From Mixophyes australis (taxonomy: Eukaryota > Chordata > Amphibia > Anura > Limnodynastidae): a DNA stretch of 64,000 nucleotides. The notes under the pieces are model-generated. The model saw only the letters and a program-made list of their open reading frames with translations, did no database searches and had not been told where the DNA came from. Within the stretch, counting starts at the first letter, position 1. Every line of letters starts with the position of its first letter. This document shows, piece after piece, positions 22,052-34,298 of this stretch. The stretch lies in the NCBI GenBank assembly GCA_036250195.1, contig JAVHZZ010000005.1, positions 70,511,505 through 70,575,504 on the forward strand, written 5' to 3'. Position numbers and translations under genes: made by a program.

Positions 22052-22643
22052 TAGAGATGCTCCGGCTCGGTTCTGAAAACCGAACCCCCCCCCCCCCCCC
22101 CCCGAACATCACCAATTCGAGCCGGCTCGGTACATTCCTGCTTCTTCAAAACTGAATCGAGGCAAAACATCATGATTGCGTCGTCTGATATAATGGGTTT
22201 TGGATTCCATAAGTACCTCCCTCCCCAGCGCCATTCCTCACCCAGAAACAGGTGTTGCAGTGTACTTGTCACTCTCCATTCTCCAGTGACATTGCTCAGT
22301 GCCATTTGATCACACAGAAACATGGGTAGCAGTGTTCTTGTCACTCTCCAGTCTCTAGTGCCATTGCTCAGTGCCACAACTCATACAGCAATAGGAGGGG
22401 TAGCAGTGTTCTTGTCACTTGACAAAAATTGACTGGAAATGACTGGAAAATAATGAAATTGAGGTTAATCATGATGTAGGAACAAAAAAAGAGTCAAATT
22501 ATGTGATTTTTTAAAAAAAAATTACAGATCCAAAACCAAAACCAAGACACGTGATGGCGGTTTTGCAAAAACCAAAATCAAAACACGAAGTTAATACAGA
22601 TCCTAAACAAAAACCAAAAGACGGGGGTCAGTGAACATCCCTA
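22052..22643. mobile_element. Non-autonomous hAT element, 592 bp, 8-bp TSD
   Basis: Left end TAGAGATGCTCCGGCTCGG; right end, on the minus strand, TAGGGATGTTCACTGACCC. GTTGTAAC flanks it at 22044-22051 and 22644-22651, a perfect 8-bp hAT duplication. Contains a poly-C run (about 22085-22103) and two diverged direct repeats (CACTCTCCA...CAGTGACATTGCTCAGTGCC, 22265-22380). No transposase. Its right end is homologous to 6040-6170. Confidence 0.9.
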
Positions 22644-22651
22644 GTTGTAAC

Positions 22652-23582
22652 TCATAACAAACAGACAAAAGCTTTCACTTGCTAGTTACTATTATTACAT
22701 TGTATTTGTACCATAATCACTGCATTATTGCCTGTATATGTGTATTGTTATTGCATTATTATTTGATTCTATTGTCCATTTAACTGTCAATTGCATTAAA
22801 TTGTTTTCCATTTTAACTTTGCAATTATCATCATCATAAGCATTGTCCAATCCATTTGATGTCATTAATGTCATCATTCTTGATGAATATCATCATCAAG
22901 TCATGGCCACCTCTATTTTCATACCTCCTCTCCCGCACCTATTGGACAGAAAGTATAAAATGTAGTCAAATTACTCATCTTTATCATACTCACTTTTACT
23001 TACAAAATATGTAAAAAATCCACAATTCAATTTGGTGATTGACTGCACCCTAAGCATTTCAGCAAAATTTTATTTTAGCTGATATTTTTCCAATATTAAA
23101 CTGTTCAGTTTTGGTGAGCCCGTGCCCACTGTAGCCTCAGTTTCCTTTTCTTAGCTAACAGGAGTGGAACCTTGTATAGTCTATTGTTGCTGTAGACCAT
23201 CAACTTCAAGGTTTGACATAATACATAGTTATTTGAGCTTCTCTCACCTGTCAGCTAGAACGAGTCTGACCATTCTTGTTTGACATTTCTCATTAACAAG
23301 TCATTTTCACATACATAACTTCTGCTTACTGGATGATTTTTGTTTTGTGTACCATTCTCTGTTGTACTTGAAAATCCTCAGAGGTAAGCAGTTTCACTTA
23401 GATCACATTTCTTCTCCATTCTGGTTTCTGGTCTGAACAGCAGCACAGCCTCTTGACCATGTCTGCATGCTTTTATGCATTAAGTTTCTGCTACATGATT
23501 GGCTGGTTAATAATTTGCATTAACTAGTAGGTGTACAGGAATAACTAAAAACAGTGGCTTCTAAGTCTATTAGCTAGCTAAC

Positions 23583-23633
<51 letters not shown>

Positions 23634-24216
23634 ATATGCAACTAGCATTATTTGTGAAACATTTTAGGTTTACTTGTCTTTTTATCAGTACTGTATGTTT
23701 TGGGGTCCATCAATGCCAATATTTATGTAAAACATATAAATATAATAATGACAATCTGCTGTTTGTAATGTCCTGAATTCATAAGCTTGTTTGTTGTCAT
23801 AAAGATTGATTGAAGTTGTGTGTTGTATGGATTGGTGATGTGAAATACCAGATGTTCCAGAACAAAGCCGTAAGGTACACAACGTTAGATGACAGAGAGG
23901 GTTTAGCAAATGACAAATGTACATAACAATATTAAAACAGGAGCCAGGGATAGTCTTGGCATCTAAAAATATGCATAATCTAAATAGTATACCTCATATA
24001 TTCTCTGAAAGTTCATTAATGCAAGCACCAAAGCAAATTATGAAATTATCTTTGCTTCTGAGATTGTGTCATTTAATTTTAGAGTTACAAGTAGTATTCA
24101 ACAATTTCAAGTGAATACATAATTGTAAAACTTGATAACATAGCGATACATTTTATTAATTTTACTTTGAAAATAACATGTGCTTATAGAAACAACAGAT
24201 AAGAACCGCTTGTCCC
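22652..24216. other. AT-rich DNA around a GATA microsatellite
   Basis: No gene recognised. Holds the GATA repeat listed separately. Confidence 0.5.
23583..23634. repeat. (GATA)n microsatellite
   Basis: About 12 GATA units, preceded by CTAGCTAACTA. Confidence 0.95.
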
Positions 24217-24586
24217 ATCTCATCATCATCATCAGCAGCATTTATTTATATACCACCAGCAGATTTCGTAGTGCTTTACAATTGGGAACAAACAATAATA
24301 AAACAATACTGGGTAATACATACATACGTAGGAGTAAGAAGGTCCTGCTTGCAAGCTTACAATCTATGGGACAATGGTTTGATACACAAGGGTAAGGTCT
24401 ACATTATATTGAATATTTGTCCAGCTAGAATGCAACGGTTACAAAGCATTTAGTGGGCTGTATGCTCAGTAACACAACTATGTTGTTGTCTTGTGTTAGC
24501 TATGTAGAGGGTGGTAACAGGATAACCTAGGGAGAGTAAGAGGGGTGGTAGAGGAATACTATAAGCTCCTCTGAAGAGGTGGGTTT

Positions 24587-25097
24587 TCAGAGAATGCTTG
24601 ATGGTTTGAAGACTAGAGAAAAGTCTTGTGGTACGAGGAAGTGAATTCTATAAAGTGGATGCAGCCCGAAAAAAGTCCTGTAACCGAGAATGGGAGGAAG
24701 TGATGAGAGTAGAAGAGAGACACAGATCTTGTGCACAACGGATGTGTCGAGTTGGGAAATATTTTGAGACAAGTGAGGAAATGTATGTTGGTGCAATTTT
24801 GTTGATGGCCTTGTATGTTTGTAGAAGAATTTTATATTGGAATCGTTGAAAAACAGGCAACCAATGTAGAGACTGACAGAGTGACTCAGCAGATGTAGAA
24901 CGATTTGCAAGGAAAATCAATTTAGCCGCTGCATGCAAAATAGATTGTAGGTGCTCGAATCTGATTTTGGGAAGACCAGTAAGGAGGGGATTACAATAGT
25001 CAATGCGGAAGATGATGAGTGCATGATTTAAAGTTTTTGCAGTGTCTTGTGTGAGAAATGTACGTATTCTGGAAATGTTTTTAGATGTATGCAGCAT
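24587..25097 (-). pseudogene. L2 LINE ORF2 C-terminal region
   Basis: The minus-strand peptide has the conserved post-RT region of L2 elements: a RIDYCNPLLTGLPK block, then LHWLPVFQRFQYKILLQTYK and an APTYISSLV block. This region follows the palm and thumb of the RT. The frame changes near 24650-24900, where a second frame reads on through YRIHFLVPQDFSLVF to 24587, so the gene is broken by a frameshift. Confidence 0.85.
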
Positions 25098-25296
25098 GAT
25101 GTAAATATAGAGTTGATGTGGGGAACAAAGGATAGTTGTGTGTCAAGGATTACACCTAGGCAGCGAGCTTGCGGGGGGGATTTATGTTCATGTTGTCAAC
25201 AGAAATAGAAATGTCAGACAGGAAGCTTCTATTGTTGGGTGGGGATATTATTAATTCTGTTTTTGAAAGATTGAGTTTGAGTTGGCGAGAGGACAT

Positions 25297-25866
25297 TCAA
25301 GATGAAATGGCACAAAAACAGTCAGTAACGCGTGACAACACAGATGGTGAAAGACCAGGAGAGGATAGATAGATTTGGGTATCATCCACATAGAGATGAT
25401 ACTGAAATCCAAAGGAGCTTATTATTTTTCCTAGAGAAGTGGTGTAGATAGAGAATAGCAGAGGACTTAGGACTGAGCCTTGTGGTACTCCAACTGATAA
25501 AGGAAGCGGAGTGGAGGCTGTTCCAGAGAAATTAACACTGAAAGAGAGATTAGATAGGTAGGATGAAAACCAGGATAGGACAGTGTCTTGAAGACCTAGG
25601 GATTGTAGCATCTGTATGAGGAGAGAGTGGTCAACAGTGTCGAATGCAGTAGAGAGATCCAAGGGAATTAGAAGAGAGTGATCACCTTTATTTTTAGCTG
25701 TGATCAGATCATTGACAACCTTGGTCAGTGCAGTCTCTGTGGAGTGAGAGTGAAAATCTGATGAAGAGGATCCAATAGGTTGTTTGTAGAAAGGAAATGT
25801 GTGAGGCGAGTGTAGGCAATTCACTTGAGGAGTTTGGAGGAGTATGGGAGCTGAGAAATGGGGCAA
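25297..25866 (-). pseudogene. L2 LINE reverse transcriptase core
   Basis: A 189-codon open stretch holds the RT palm in order: [18 protein letters not shown] (motif A, residues 67-84), [12 protein letters not shown] (motif B, about 126-137) and YVDDTQIY (motif C with both catalytic aspartates, about 159-166). V replaces the usual A in YADD. N-terminal [14 protein letters not shown] is also typical of L2. It joins upstream codons at 25821-26234 only after a frame change, so no full protein is made. The key catalytic residues are intact within this block. Confidence 0.9.
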
Positions 25867-26250
25867 TAATTTGAAAGAGAGTTTGGGTCAGAATTTAATT
25901 TTTCTAGTATAGGAGTAATCACTGCGTGCTTGAATAGTGATGGAAAGATACCAGTAGAGAGAGAGAGATTAAAGATTTTAGTTAGATGTGTAATGAGCAC
26001 ATGAGACAAGCACCTACCAATTTGAGAGGGTATGGGGTCAAGAGGACAGGAGGTAGAGTAGGAAGATAAGAAAAGAATATAAACATCCTCTACATTTGTG
26101 GGACCAAATGAAGAGAGGGTGTCAGAGGATGCTGGGAAGAAATTGAGCCGATTGCTAGTCGAAGCAGATGATACAATTTCAAGTCTGATTTTTATGAATC
26201 TTGTTCTTGAAATAGGAAGCAAGATCCTTGGCACTGATGGTAGTCGGAGG
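25821..26250 (-). pseudogene. L2 LINE linker before the RT
   Basis: The minus-strand frame gives KDLASYFKNKIHK (frame changes), then SCPLDPIPSQIG and [20 protein letters not shown] (NYRPIS-like start of the RT). These correspond to the L2 segment between endonuclease and RT. It overlaps the RT core stretch by 46 bases in another frame, showing one frameshift; another occurs near 26220. Confidence 0.75.
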
Positions 26251-26290
26251 GCTGGCGGTGCCCATTTTTGTTTATTAACCTATGGTAACC

Positions 26291-26662
26291 TCAACCCCTA
26301 TTTGGTCCTTTAATCTTTGTAAGGATATTCTTATGTTTATCCCAAGGAAGTTTAAATTTCTCAGCTGTATTAGCGTCTACTACCTCTGATGGGAGGCTAT
26401 TCCACTTATCCACTATCTTTTCTGTGAAGTAGGTGTTCCTCAAATTTATTCTGAACCTACTTCGCTCCAGTTTCAGTGCATGTCCTTGTGTTCTAATATT
26501 TCTCTTCCTTTGAAGAATGTTTCTTTCCTGTACCTTGTAAAAACCCTTGATATTTTTTAAAGTTTCAATCATGTCCCTCTTTTCCCTTCTGTACTCCAAA
26601 CTATGCATATTAAGTTCTTTTAGTCTTTCCGTGTAAGTTTTGTGCTGTAGGTCATGCACCAT
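26291..26662 (-). pseudogene. CR1-group LINE C-terminal domain
   Basis: The 123-codon stretch contains YTERLKELNMHSLEYRREKR, an RTQGHALKL block and VDKWNSLPSEVVDA. This is the conserved tail of CR1/Rex-type ORF2 proteins (LxxLxLxSLxxRRxRxD ... WNxLPxxVV). It has a normal stop near the 3' end. Upstream continuity with the RT is lost through frameshifts. Confidence 0.85.
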
Positions 26663-27005
26663 TTTAGTTGCCCTTCTTTGTACAGTCTCTAATGTATTTA
26701 TGTCCTTCTTGAGATATGACCTTCAGAACTGAACACAGTATTCTAGATGAAGCCGTACCAATGACCTATAGAGTGGCATTATTACTTTTTTCTTTCTGCT
26801 ACTGATCCCTCTCCCCATGCAACTAAACATCTGACTTGCCGTCCTCATTGTTTTGTTACATTACTTACCTCCCTTTAAGTCACTTGAAATAGTGAGTCCT
26901 AGATCCCTTTCCTCCTCAGTAGTTTCCATTAATACTATATTTAGCTTTTGGTTTTTTAAGGCCCAAGTGCATGATTTTGCATTTTTTGCCATTAAACTGT
27001 ATTTG

Positions 27006-27480
27006 TCATGCTCTTGACAATTCCTCTAGCCTTCCTAGATCATCAATTATTTGTTTTAACCCTCCTGGTGTGTCTTCCTTGTTGCATATCTTTGGGTCAT
27101 CTGCAAAAAGGCATACATTTAATAACATTTGCAAAGTCACCAAGATATTAGAAATCACTGGTCCAAGTACAGATCCTTGTGGTACTCCACTGGAAATCTT
27201 TACTTTCTGTGAATGCACTTCATTTACTATAACTCTCTGTTTTCTATCCTGCAACCAAGATCTTATCCATTCAACCATCTTAGAATCCATCCCAAGCTTT
27301 CAGGTTTATTTAACAGTCTGCGATGTGGGAGAATGTCAAGAGCCTTACTGAAATCCAGATAAGCTACATCTACGGCCCCCCTTTGATCTATTACTTTAGT
27401 CACCCAGTCAAAAAGTCAAGAAGATTTCTTTGACAGGATCTTCCCCCCAGTTAATCTCTGCTGTTTGGGATCCTATAACC
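27006..27480 (-). pseudogene. CR1-group LINE reverse transcriptase, broken
   Basis: Motifs on the minus strand: VDVAYLDFSKALDILPHRRL (motif A region, about 27370-27310), [30 protein letters not shown] (motif B) and CLFADDPKI (motif C, catalytic DD kept; FADD typical of CR1). Motif A lies in a different frame from the open stretch starting at 27290, so there is at least one frameshift. Between motifs B and C the protein is shorter than usual, implying a small deletion. Confidence 0.85.
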
Positions 27481-28239
27481 TACTGGATTTTTTATTTTCT
27501 ACATCTCTTCCTTGTAAAAGTGTTTCCATCAATTTCCCTACTACTGATGTAAGGCTAACTGGTCTTTAGTTGCTTGCCTCTTCCTTGCTTCCACTTTTGT
27601 GCAGTGGGACTACATTCACTCTTTTACAGCCCTCTGGAATTATTCCTGTAGCTAATGACTGATTGAATAATTGTTAATTGTGTTATCAGCACCCCTTTAA
27701 GCTTTTTTAGCATTCTTGAATGCATCCAATCTGGTTCCATTGATTTATCCACTTTCAGTTTTGAGAGTTCTGTTAGGACCTTCTCCTCTGCAAATGTACT
27801 TGTATCTATCTAATTTTTATGAGTATACTTACAACTTATCTGTGGCCCCTTCCCCTCTCTTTCTGTAGTGAACACCGGCAAAAATAATTATTAAGATGAT
27901 CTGCTATTACCTTGTCTCCCTCAACAAGATTCTCACTATCTGTCTTTGGTCTTATTATTCATTCTTTTGTTTTTCTGCTTTCACTTATATACCTAAAAAA
28001 GTGGTATGAGTTGGTCTCTGTCTTTATACTAAAACATACTGATCACTGGATCCTAGGTTCTCACCAACATCTACATTAGATGTTCTGTGACTAGGGTAAG
28101 GGGCACGTTAGTAAAACCTTTTGCCTTGGTGGTAGCGCAGCTGTTTTCTTACCTTGGATAATAACCTGGTGCCATGTCACTTTTGTGATTTGTAGCTTTT
28201 ACAGTTTATTGAAACTGTATCTTAAAATCAGAATTGAGA

Positions 28240-29130
28240 GGATGAAAAAGCAACCATATAAAAACAAACATTTTTTTCACCCAATCCACTTCTCATCTTC
28301 ACTAAAACAACTACTTTCTCCTAAAACTATTACATCCGATCCTATTATTGCTGCATCCTTCTACATAGCAAACATACCAGTTACCTGCAAAGTGCTCCCA
28401 CCCTGCTGAGCACCACCGGAGGAAAGTTGATTCAATGCTGATTTCCTTCCCTACTGCCCTATTAGTTTCCAAGCAAACCCATTTCACTTCTTTAATAGTC
28501 ATCCAGTCTTCTAACCCCTGGTGCATCAATGCCACCTTCAGCTCACTTCTCTGAACACACCTACTTCAAAGACAAAATCAACACCATAAAACAGGATATC
28601 TGCACATGCCAGACCCAGCATGTCCCACCCACCTTCTCCTGCTGTTCCCAATCCAAGTGTCTGCACTCACCTATTCGTTTCATCCAAAAACCGATCCGCT
28701 TGGTCCTATTTCCTCTCAACTTCTCCGCTTCCATCTCCCCTCTGCATGCACACCACTAGCTTACCTGTTCAACTTGTCTCTCTCCACTGCCACATTTTCG
28801 TCATCCTTTAAACATGTGTACACAGCTTTTCTTGGTGCATTATTTCACTCATTTGGCCTTTAGTAGCATCTGTACACAAAAGACACCCAAATCTATTTCT
28901 ACTGCACTGACCTCTTTCCTACTGTACTATCTCTTTTGACCACCAGCCTCGCGGCTATTTCCACATGGTTGTCCCAAAGTTACCTAAAGTTCAACATGTC
29001 CGAAACACAGTTTTTCATTTCTCTCCTTCAACAGTCATCACCTCCCATTAAACCTCCCTTACTGTCAACAACATCACAATTTCCTCAGTTTCCCAAGCTT
29101 GTTGCGTTTCACCCTTAATTCTGTCATCTG
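28240..29130 (+). mobile_element. L2-type LINE remnant with RT deleted, plus strand
   Basis: 28545-28610 encodes HTYFKDKINTIKQDI, the linker of L2 elements. At 28930-29010 the frame gives ISTWLSQSYLKFNMSETQF, a block located after the RT catalytic motifs. Only about 300 bp lie between them, so motifs A to C have been deleted. Stops and frame changes are frequent. Boundaries are approximate. It stands in opposite orientation to the two LINEs on its left. Confidence 0.65.
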
Positions 29131-29556
29131 CATTATTTTTTAAATTCAGTCTCTATTACAGTTGTGGGCACATCATTGTGAGTCTAGAGGCAGTGTGGTA
29201 ACTCTGATGCCAGGTTTAGCGCTGGTCATACAGTAATGGAAGTCATCCTTGATTAGTGGATTCAGGGACCATTTGTCCATTCAATCATTTGGTTCAGGTA
29301 ATCAGTTGGAGCTCTTCCGCAGCTGCTTTCTCCAGCACCAAAATATTTCTTTAAATAAACTGTGACCTAAATTTTGCAAAAATTAATATGTTATATCATA
29401 TTTATTGTGTTAAGTTATAATTATGGAAGGTTTTTGTCAAGGGGAAAGTGGGCATCAATGAAATGCACTTTAAAGAAACTTTGAGAAATGGCTACCTGAA
29501 AGCCATTTGTCTAACCATTTATATCACTGCATTTTCAACTGAAATATTCTGACAAA

Positions 29557-30368
29557 TTAGCTCACATAGAGTTGGACATATTTGCACCCCAAAGTAAGCA
29601 GGAAAAGGTGCGTGCATGAAAAGCGCATTTATTACAAGATGCAGAATCATATATGCCTGGTTTGCATCAGGAGTAACAAATGTGTATACTACCCACCATA
29701 GCATAGAGAAAGCATCAGGATAGTGTGGCTTGACATACCTATTAGTAAATGCTAAAGTAGCATTAACCTATGTGTATACAATATAATAATGTAATGAAAT
29801 GCCATATACATGTGAGAGAATAATGCCTGGACAGTGTTATTAATAAATTTGAAATCTGAATGACCATATAAAGCACAATTAAATACAAATATATGTTGTT
29901 TCCCCTTTATAAATCAAATAGGAATCTTATTTCCTGTTGTAATCCAAATGGAAACATCACATTACATAATGTGAATAGTCAGCCGCACTTTCATATAGTA
30001 TAGCAGCCACATTAATGAAAGAAGTACTCTCATTGGAAGAGATCAATCTGAAGCAGTGCTGCTGATCAAAATTTTATCAGACTGTAACATTGCACCAGCC
30101 CTTCAGCACCTGTATGAGATATACCTCCTGACTGGCATATAAGTGTATGCTTCAGTTACATTTGTCCTTAGGGTGCTTGGCCTACACTTGTCGGGCTCTT
30201 CTCTCCCCATCCCACCTCTCCAAGCATAAAAAGTTATAAGTGTAAGATGCAAACAAATCTGCATATGGACGTATGCATATGCATTTTTGGATTACACGCA
30301 CATTACGAAAAATGTATATATATAATGCAAAAAAAAAACAGACGTAAGTTCAGCTCTACATAAACCCC
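29557..30368. mobile_element. Second copy of the 12760 family, 812 bp
   Basis: Shares blocks with 12760-13652 in the same order (for example TAATGCCTGGACAGTGTTATT, TATAGCAGCCACATTAATGA, TGCACCAGCCCTTCAGCACC). Ends TTAGCTCACATAGAGTT and AGCTCTACATAAACCCC; AAA lies on both sides, a possible 3 bp duplication, although the left end is mutated from GGGG. Non-coding. Confidence 0.7.
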
Positions 30369-30439
30369 AAAATCTTGCTGCACTCTTCTATTTTTCTGCA
30401 GTCATAAGCATAAAGGGTTTAATTAACCAGTGCCATTGA

Positions 30440-30571
30440 CTTTTCCCTGCCATAGGGGTCCAAAACACCTCCTTTTCAAGACTTATTTGACAAAGGTCAA
30501 ATAAGCTTTTTGTTCGCATCCTATATCTCCCCACGGAGGCCCCCCCTGCAGTGATGGTAGTTCCACCACAG
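30440..30571 (-). mobile_element. Terminal fragment of hAT-like MITE
   Basis: The minus strand from 30571 reads CTGTGGTGGAACTACCATC, close to the right end of the 15494-15645 element (CAGTGGCGGAACTACCATT), then a G run. The other end is not found. Confidence 0.5.
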
Positions 30572-30599
30572 TAAGTGTGGTGCAAATTGTTGTCATATA

Positions 30600-33380
30600 C
30601 TTTATACTAATTGCAACAGAAAATGTACTTTGTTATATAAGTCTTTTTACTGAAACAAATTTGTTTAAATTTGTTTAAAATAAAACAAACAAGATTTGTA
30701 CAGTTAAAAAAGCTCTACAGAAAAAACTCAAAAATGGCGGTAACAAACACCCTCCCTAGCTCCATTGACATTATTCACACCAAAATAATAGCTGTATAGT
30801 AACCTAGCAAGAGAGGAGCTTTCTACAGTAAATTACATTTTAATTATCAAAACAATGACTGATTCTCAAATTTACAAATGTTATGGATAATTACGAGGAA
30901 TCGCAAGTTAAGTTTCCATTAATGCACTCATCTCTAATGCTAAGCCTATATCCTATAGAGAACTCTAATTTCCTTGTGTATATTTGTAAAAGTATTTTCC
31001 TTTTCTTTTTGGGTTACAATCTCCTTAATATACTGGCAAATATATGTATGACCATTTAATACCGTTAACAACTCCTCGCAAAAGGTATTTCTGAATTAAC
31101 CCATGAAATATCATTTTTATAATTCTTTATATCGACAAGTTTCAAGAATAATCACGACAAGATATAGGATTTGTTTAAAGTGTGTTGTATTATATTATAG
31201 AACAATAAACAGCGTAACAATATTGTACACACAATATAGATTTAGTGCAATATATATCATACTTATTGCCTGTAATATAGATATATATGTAATTGTGTGT
31301 ATTTTGACTAACTATTGTTTAAAGGTGTGTGTGTGTGTATGTATTGTGTAGTGACGGGGGAGGGGAGAATCCATATAGACCACATGCATACCTCACTTAA
31401 AGTCTAGTGGCCATTTTCAAACACATTGTTTCAACCAGTTCAAACTACTACACTTTCTGTGCATAAACCCACTTTCTATGCATATCTAACAATCTGATCA
31501 CTTCCTTAAACCATCACTTTCTATGCAATGTAGTCACCATCCAAAATGGCTGACTTGCCATGCTTGTAGGCCCACAAGGCCTACTAAACAATTAGTTACT
31601 AAACAATGTGAACTCAGTACAGACCCATTACTCATTACAAGCAGTATTTAGCCAATCCACCACAAATAGCTCTATATTCAGCAGTAAACGCACAATGTCC
31701 ATTGGCCAATTTTAACACATGATATTTTACACATATCACAAACGTCTCCATTACCAAAGCCTAACAAATCGATCCAAATTCAAACACAAATGCTTTCATT
31801 TATCCCAACCAGGATCCAGACTATGTATAGTACTGCACTCCACAAGTCACAGCACAGCATTAACTATGTATAAACAGAAATGCTTTCATTTATCCCAACC
31901 AGGCATGCATTTATGTAACTCTGTCCATATAACTGTCCATATCAATCCAAACTTTTATTCTCACTTAAACTTTCATATCACTTACAACAAATAATCATTC
32001 ATTCTTATGTCCTCCATTCAACAACACATTATAACATGCTCACGCTCACCTTTCATGCCATGCACACTCCATACTAGTCAGGGCCTAAGTAGGCCTGTTC
32101 ACCTAGGAGCTACATTACCTATCAGTCCGAAATCCAGCATGGAGTAACAAAAGCTAATTTCTTTGTCTAGTGTAAACACCTCTTGTGGGCGGAGTCTAGA
32201 ACCTGGCAAGTCTTTCATTTGCTAATTACAAACAAAATGCTGAAAACCTGTTTAAGTATTTAGTTACCACCCACAGTCACAGGTGGGGGGCAGAATGGCT
32301 GATTTTGTGCAAAGCTTGTGCGCTAATTCAACTGTGACTGAATCTCTGTTATATATTATAAAATTAAGCATAAATAATATATTATTTATGCACTCTTTAT
32401 CAATATTACAGAAACTTGAACCTTAGCGCTGTAAACAATAACACTGCTTCTGTAGTTATTGTGTGTTGAGCTCTGGCCAGAGGAGTGACCATGGGACATG
32501 ATACTAAAATATATGTCACACAGTGGGACTGTGAGTTGGCAGGTCTATTATCATTACTATTATTATGCCTAGATGGGTCCATGCACTATATACTTTGCTC
32601 CACTGACCTTGTGGTTGTTGGTATATGTACTCTCTGATCTAATCCAGTGTCACGGTTGAAGGCTTTAAGTCTCATCAACCTCAGGCCTTCTGGTTTCACC
32701 TTTCTGTTTGTGATAACCTACATTATCTACAACCAAGGATTTATTGAGTTATTAACAAATGTAGCTGCATGAAAGTACTGTGACATCTCTTTCATGATTT
32801 TTTTTTGTAAAGACATATTAAAATATTTACTTTAAGACCTTATAGATTCAGTAGAAACTATGCTATGTTTTTAATATATACACATTATTTTTAAAATAAT
32901 GTTTGTATACTTATTAAGGGATCATTGAAACAACCTTACTGCTAACTATTTAGAGATAATATACAAGTTATTTTTCTTCCACTATATTATAGATATTACA
33001 TCAAACACGCTATGTATCAAGAGCAGATTAGACAGCAAGTAGATAAGCATGACTTTTTAATCCATATGGGTAGATTTAGGCCAGTGATTTCATAGCAGGA
33101 GATGTCTTCCATAAAATAAATCTATTATTTATTGTTTAATGCCCTGACATTACAAAGATTAGCTTATGAAAAATGTAAAGTTATTTTCCAAGTTGCTCAA
33201 GCTTCTTAAAGCCTCCGTTATATCTTAGTGTTTAATGGTGTTCAGCCTAGGTGAAATGCATTTCAAGATATCCTGTTTATGAAATGTTTTAGCACAAATT
33301 ATATAAATGTAATTTGAAATAGCTGGCACATAGCATTGGGCTGTATTGGCTTTTGAGGATAAAACAGTGTGTTCATTAAA
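30600..33380. other. Unclassified DNA with a 26-bp duplication
   Basis: AAATGCTTTCATTTATCCCA occurs at 31787 and 31878, a 91-bp-spaced duplication. A (TG)n stretch is at 31324-31340. 32649 starts TGTCACGG like the two solo LTRs but no matching end was found. No genes recognised. Confidence 0.4.
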
Positions 33381-33654
33381 TAAAGAGTGCATTGCAAAAG
33401 TGTTCAGCCCCTTGACCAGTTCTCTTATTTTTTTGAATAACAAATCTTTATTATTAATTATTGTTTTTAGTAAAGCACTGGAACTCAATAATAGTTTTTT
33501 GATGTGACATTGTTTTATGGTACAAAGATATCATAAGAAAAAAATGTTTTGCAGTTTTTAATCCATGTCTTGTGGAAGCTCTAAGTTTGCTCTGGCAAAA
33601 AACAACTGCCAAATGAGGACACAATTGCCTTACAATTGGCAGTTACCAGATAGG

Positions 33655-33905
33655 CTAGGTACACTCTGGCCCGATGATTGCACGAAAAACCTCCAATCAG
33701 CCGACATCCGACTGTGTGGTTAGATATCGTGTGAGTGTATATTGTGACACGATTATCTAAAGTCGTCCCAAATTCCTGATTATCGTTTCATTTGGTCGGT
33801 CGTACTGTTTAATATTTTTCGACCAATTACTGACCGATCATGTAGTGTGTATGCACTCATGCTCACGATCTCCATAGAGTTTACAAAGTCGTCTTCTTTT
33901 CAGCC
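33655..33905. other. CpG-rich insertion of unknown class
   Basis: This segment inside the Tc1-like element has far more CpG than its surroundings (CGATGATTGCACG, GGTCGGTCGTACTG) and loosely inverted ends (TACACTC / TAGTGTGTA). Probably a MITE, but no duplication was found. Confidence 0.4.
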
Positions 33906-33986
33906 GATGCTAGCAATAAGTGTCCCAGTGAATAAATGTAGAGAGTGCTGTGAAAGGAATATTTCATTTGTTTGTTCTGAGACAGA

Positions 33987-34298
33987 GGACCTGAGTCATT
34001 AAGGCAAAAAAGCAGTAAATGTTCTCTGGGAGAAACCATGTTACAATGCAAGGGGTGCAAATTAGTTTATTATTTTGCACATAAATTAAATACTTGCTGT
34101 TTTTTCATCTAGCACACAAATACTTAAAAGCTTTATTACTACAATGAAATTCAAAGTTGATCTAGTACATGCCCTATCCCGACTATAAATCTGTCCCCAC
34201 ATTTTAAATTTACCTACCCTTCCAATGCAACATTATTTTGCCCAGGTGCAAATGTTACTCCTTTTTTTGTGCTTTGCTCTCCTTAATGACTCAGGCCC
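33987..34298. mobile_element. MITE, 312 bp, TSD AGA, nested in Tc1
   Basis: Ends GGACCTGAGTCATTAAGG and CCTTAATGACTCAGGCCC are inverted repeats. AGA lies directly outside both ends (33984-33986, 34299-34301). It interrupts the Tc1-like element, so it is younger. Harbinger-like by duplication length. Confidence 0.8.

Larger units (their letters stand above)
24219..26250 (-). mobile_element. L2-type LINE, 5'-truncated, minus strand
   Basis: The 3' end (left in the window) has an L2-like tail, GTATATAAATAAATGCTGC followed by (TGA)n. Reverse transcriptase and C-terminal domains follow in order on the minus strand up to about 26250, where a CR1-type LINE begins. The apurinic endonuclease domain is missing, so it is truncated. 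Several frameshifts separate the open stretches, but individual blocks are long and well conserved, suggesting moderate age. Confidence 0.85.
26262..28090 (-). mobile_element. CR1-group LINE, 5'-truncated, minus strand
   Basis: Reading the minus strand from about 28090 leftwards gives the CR1-type order: linker, NYRPVSLTSVVGKLME near 27510, VDVAYLDFSKALDILPH near 27320, [10 protein letters not shown] and LFADD near 27150, and the C-terminal block at 26291-26662. Many frameshifts and stops. It ends close to the start of the L2 element, so two different LINEs stand head to tail on the same strand. The 5' boundary is approximate. Confidence 0.8.

Noticed and set aside
32649..32800. Third LTR beginning TGTCACGG
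   Set aside because: No matching ...CA end with a 5-bp duplication was found; at best a fragment.
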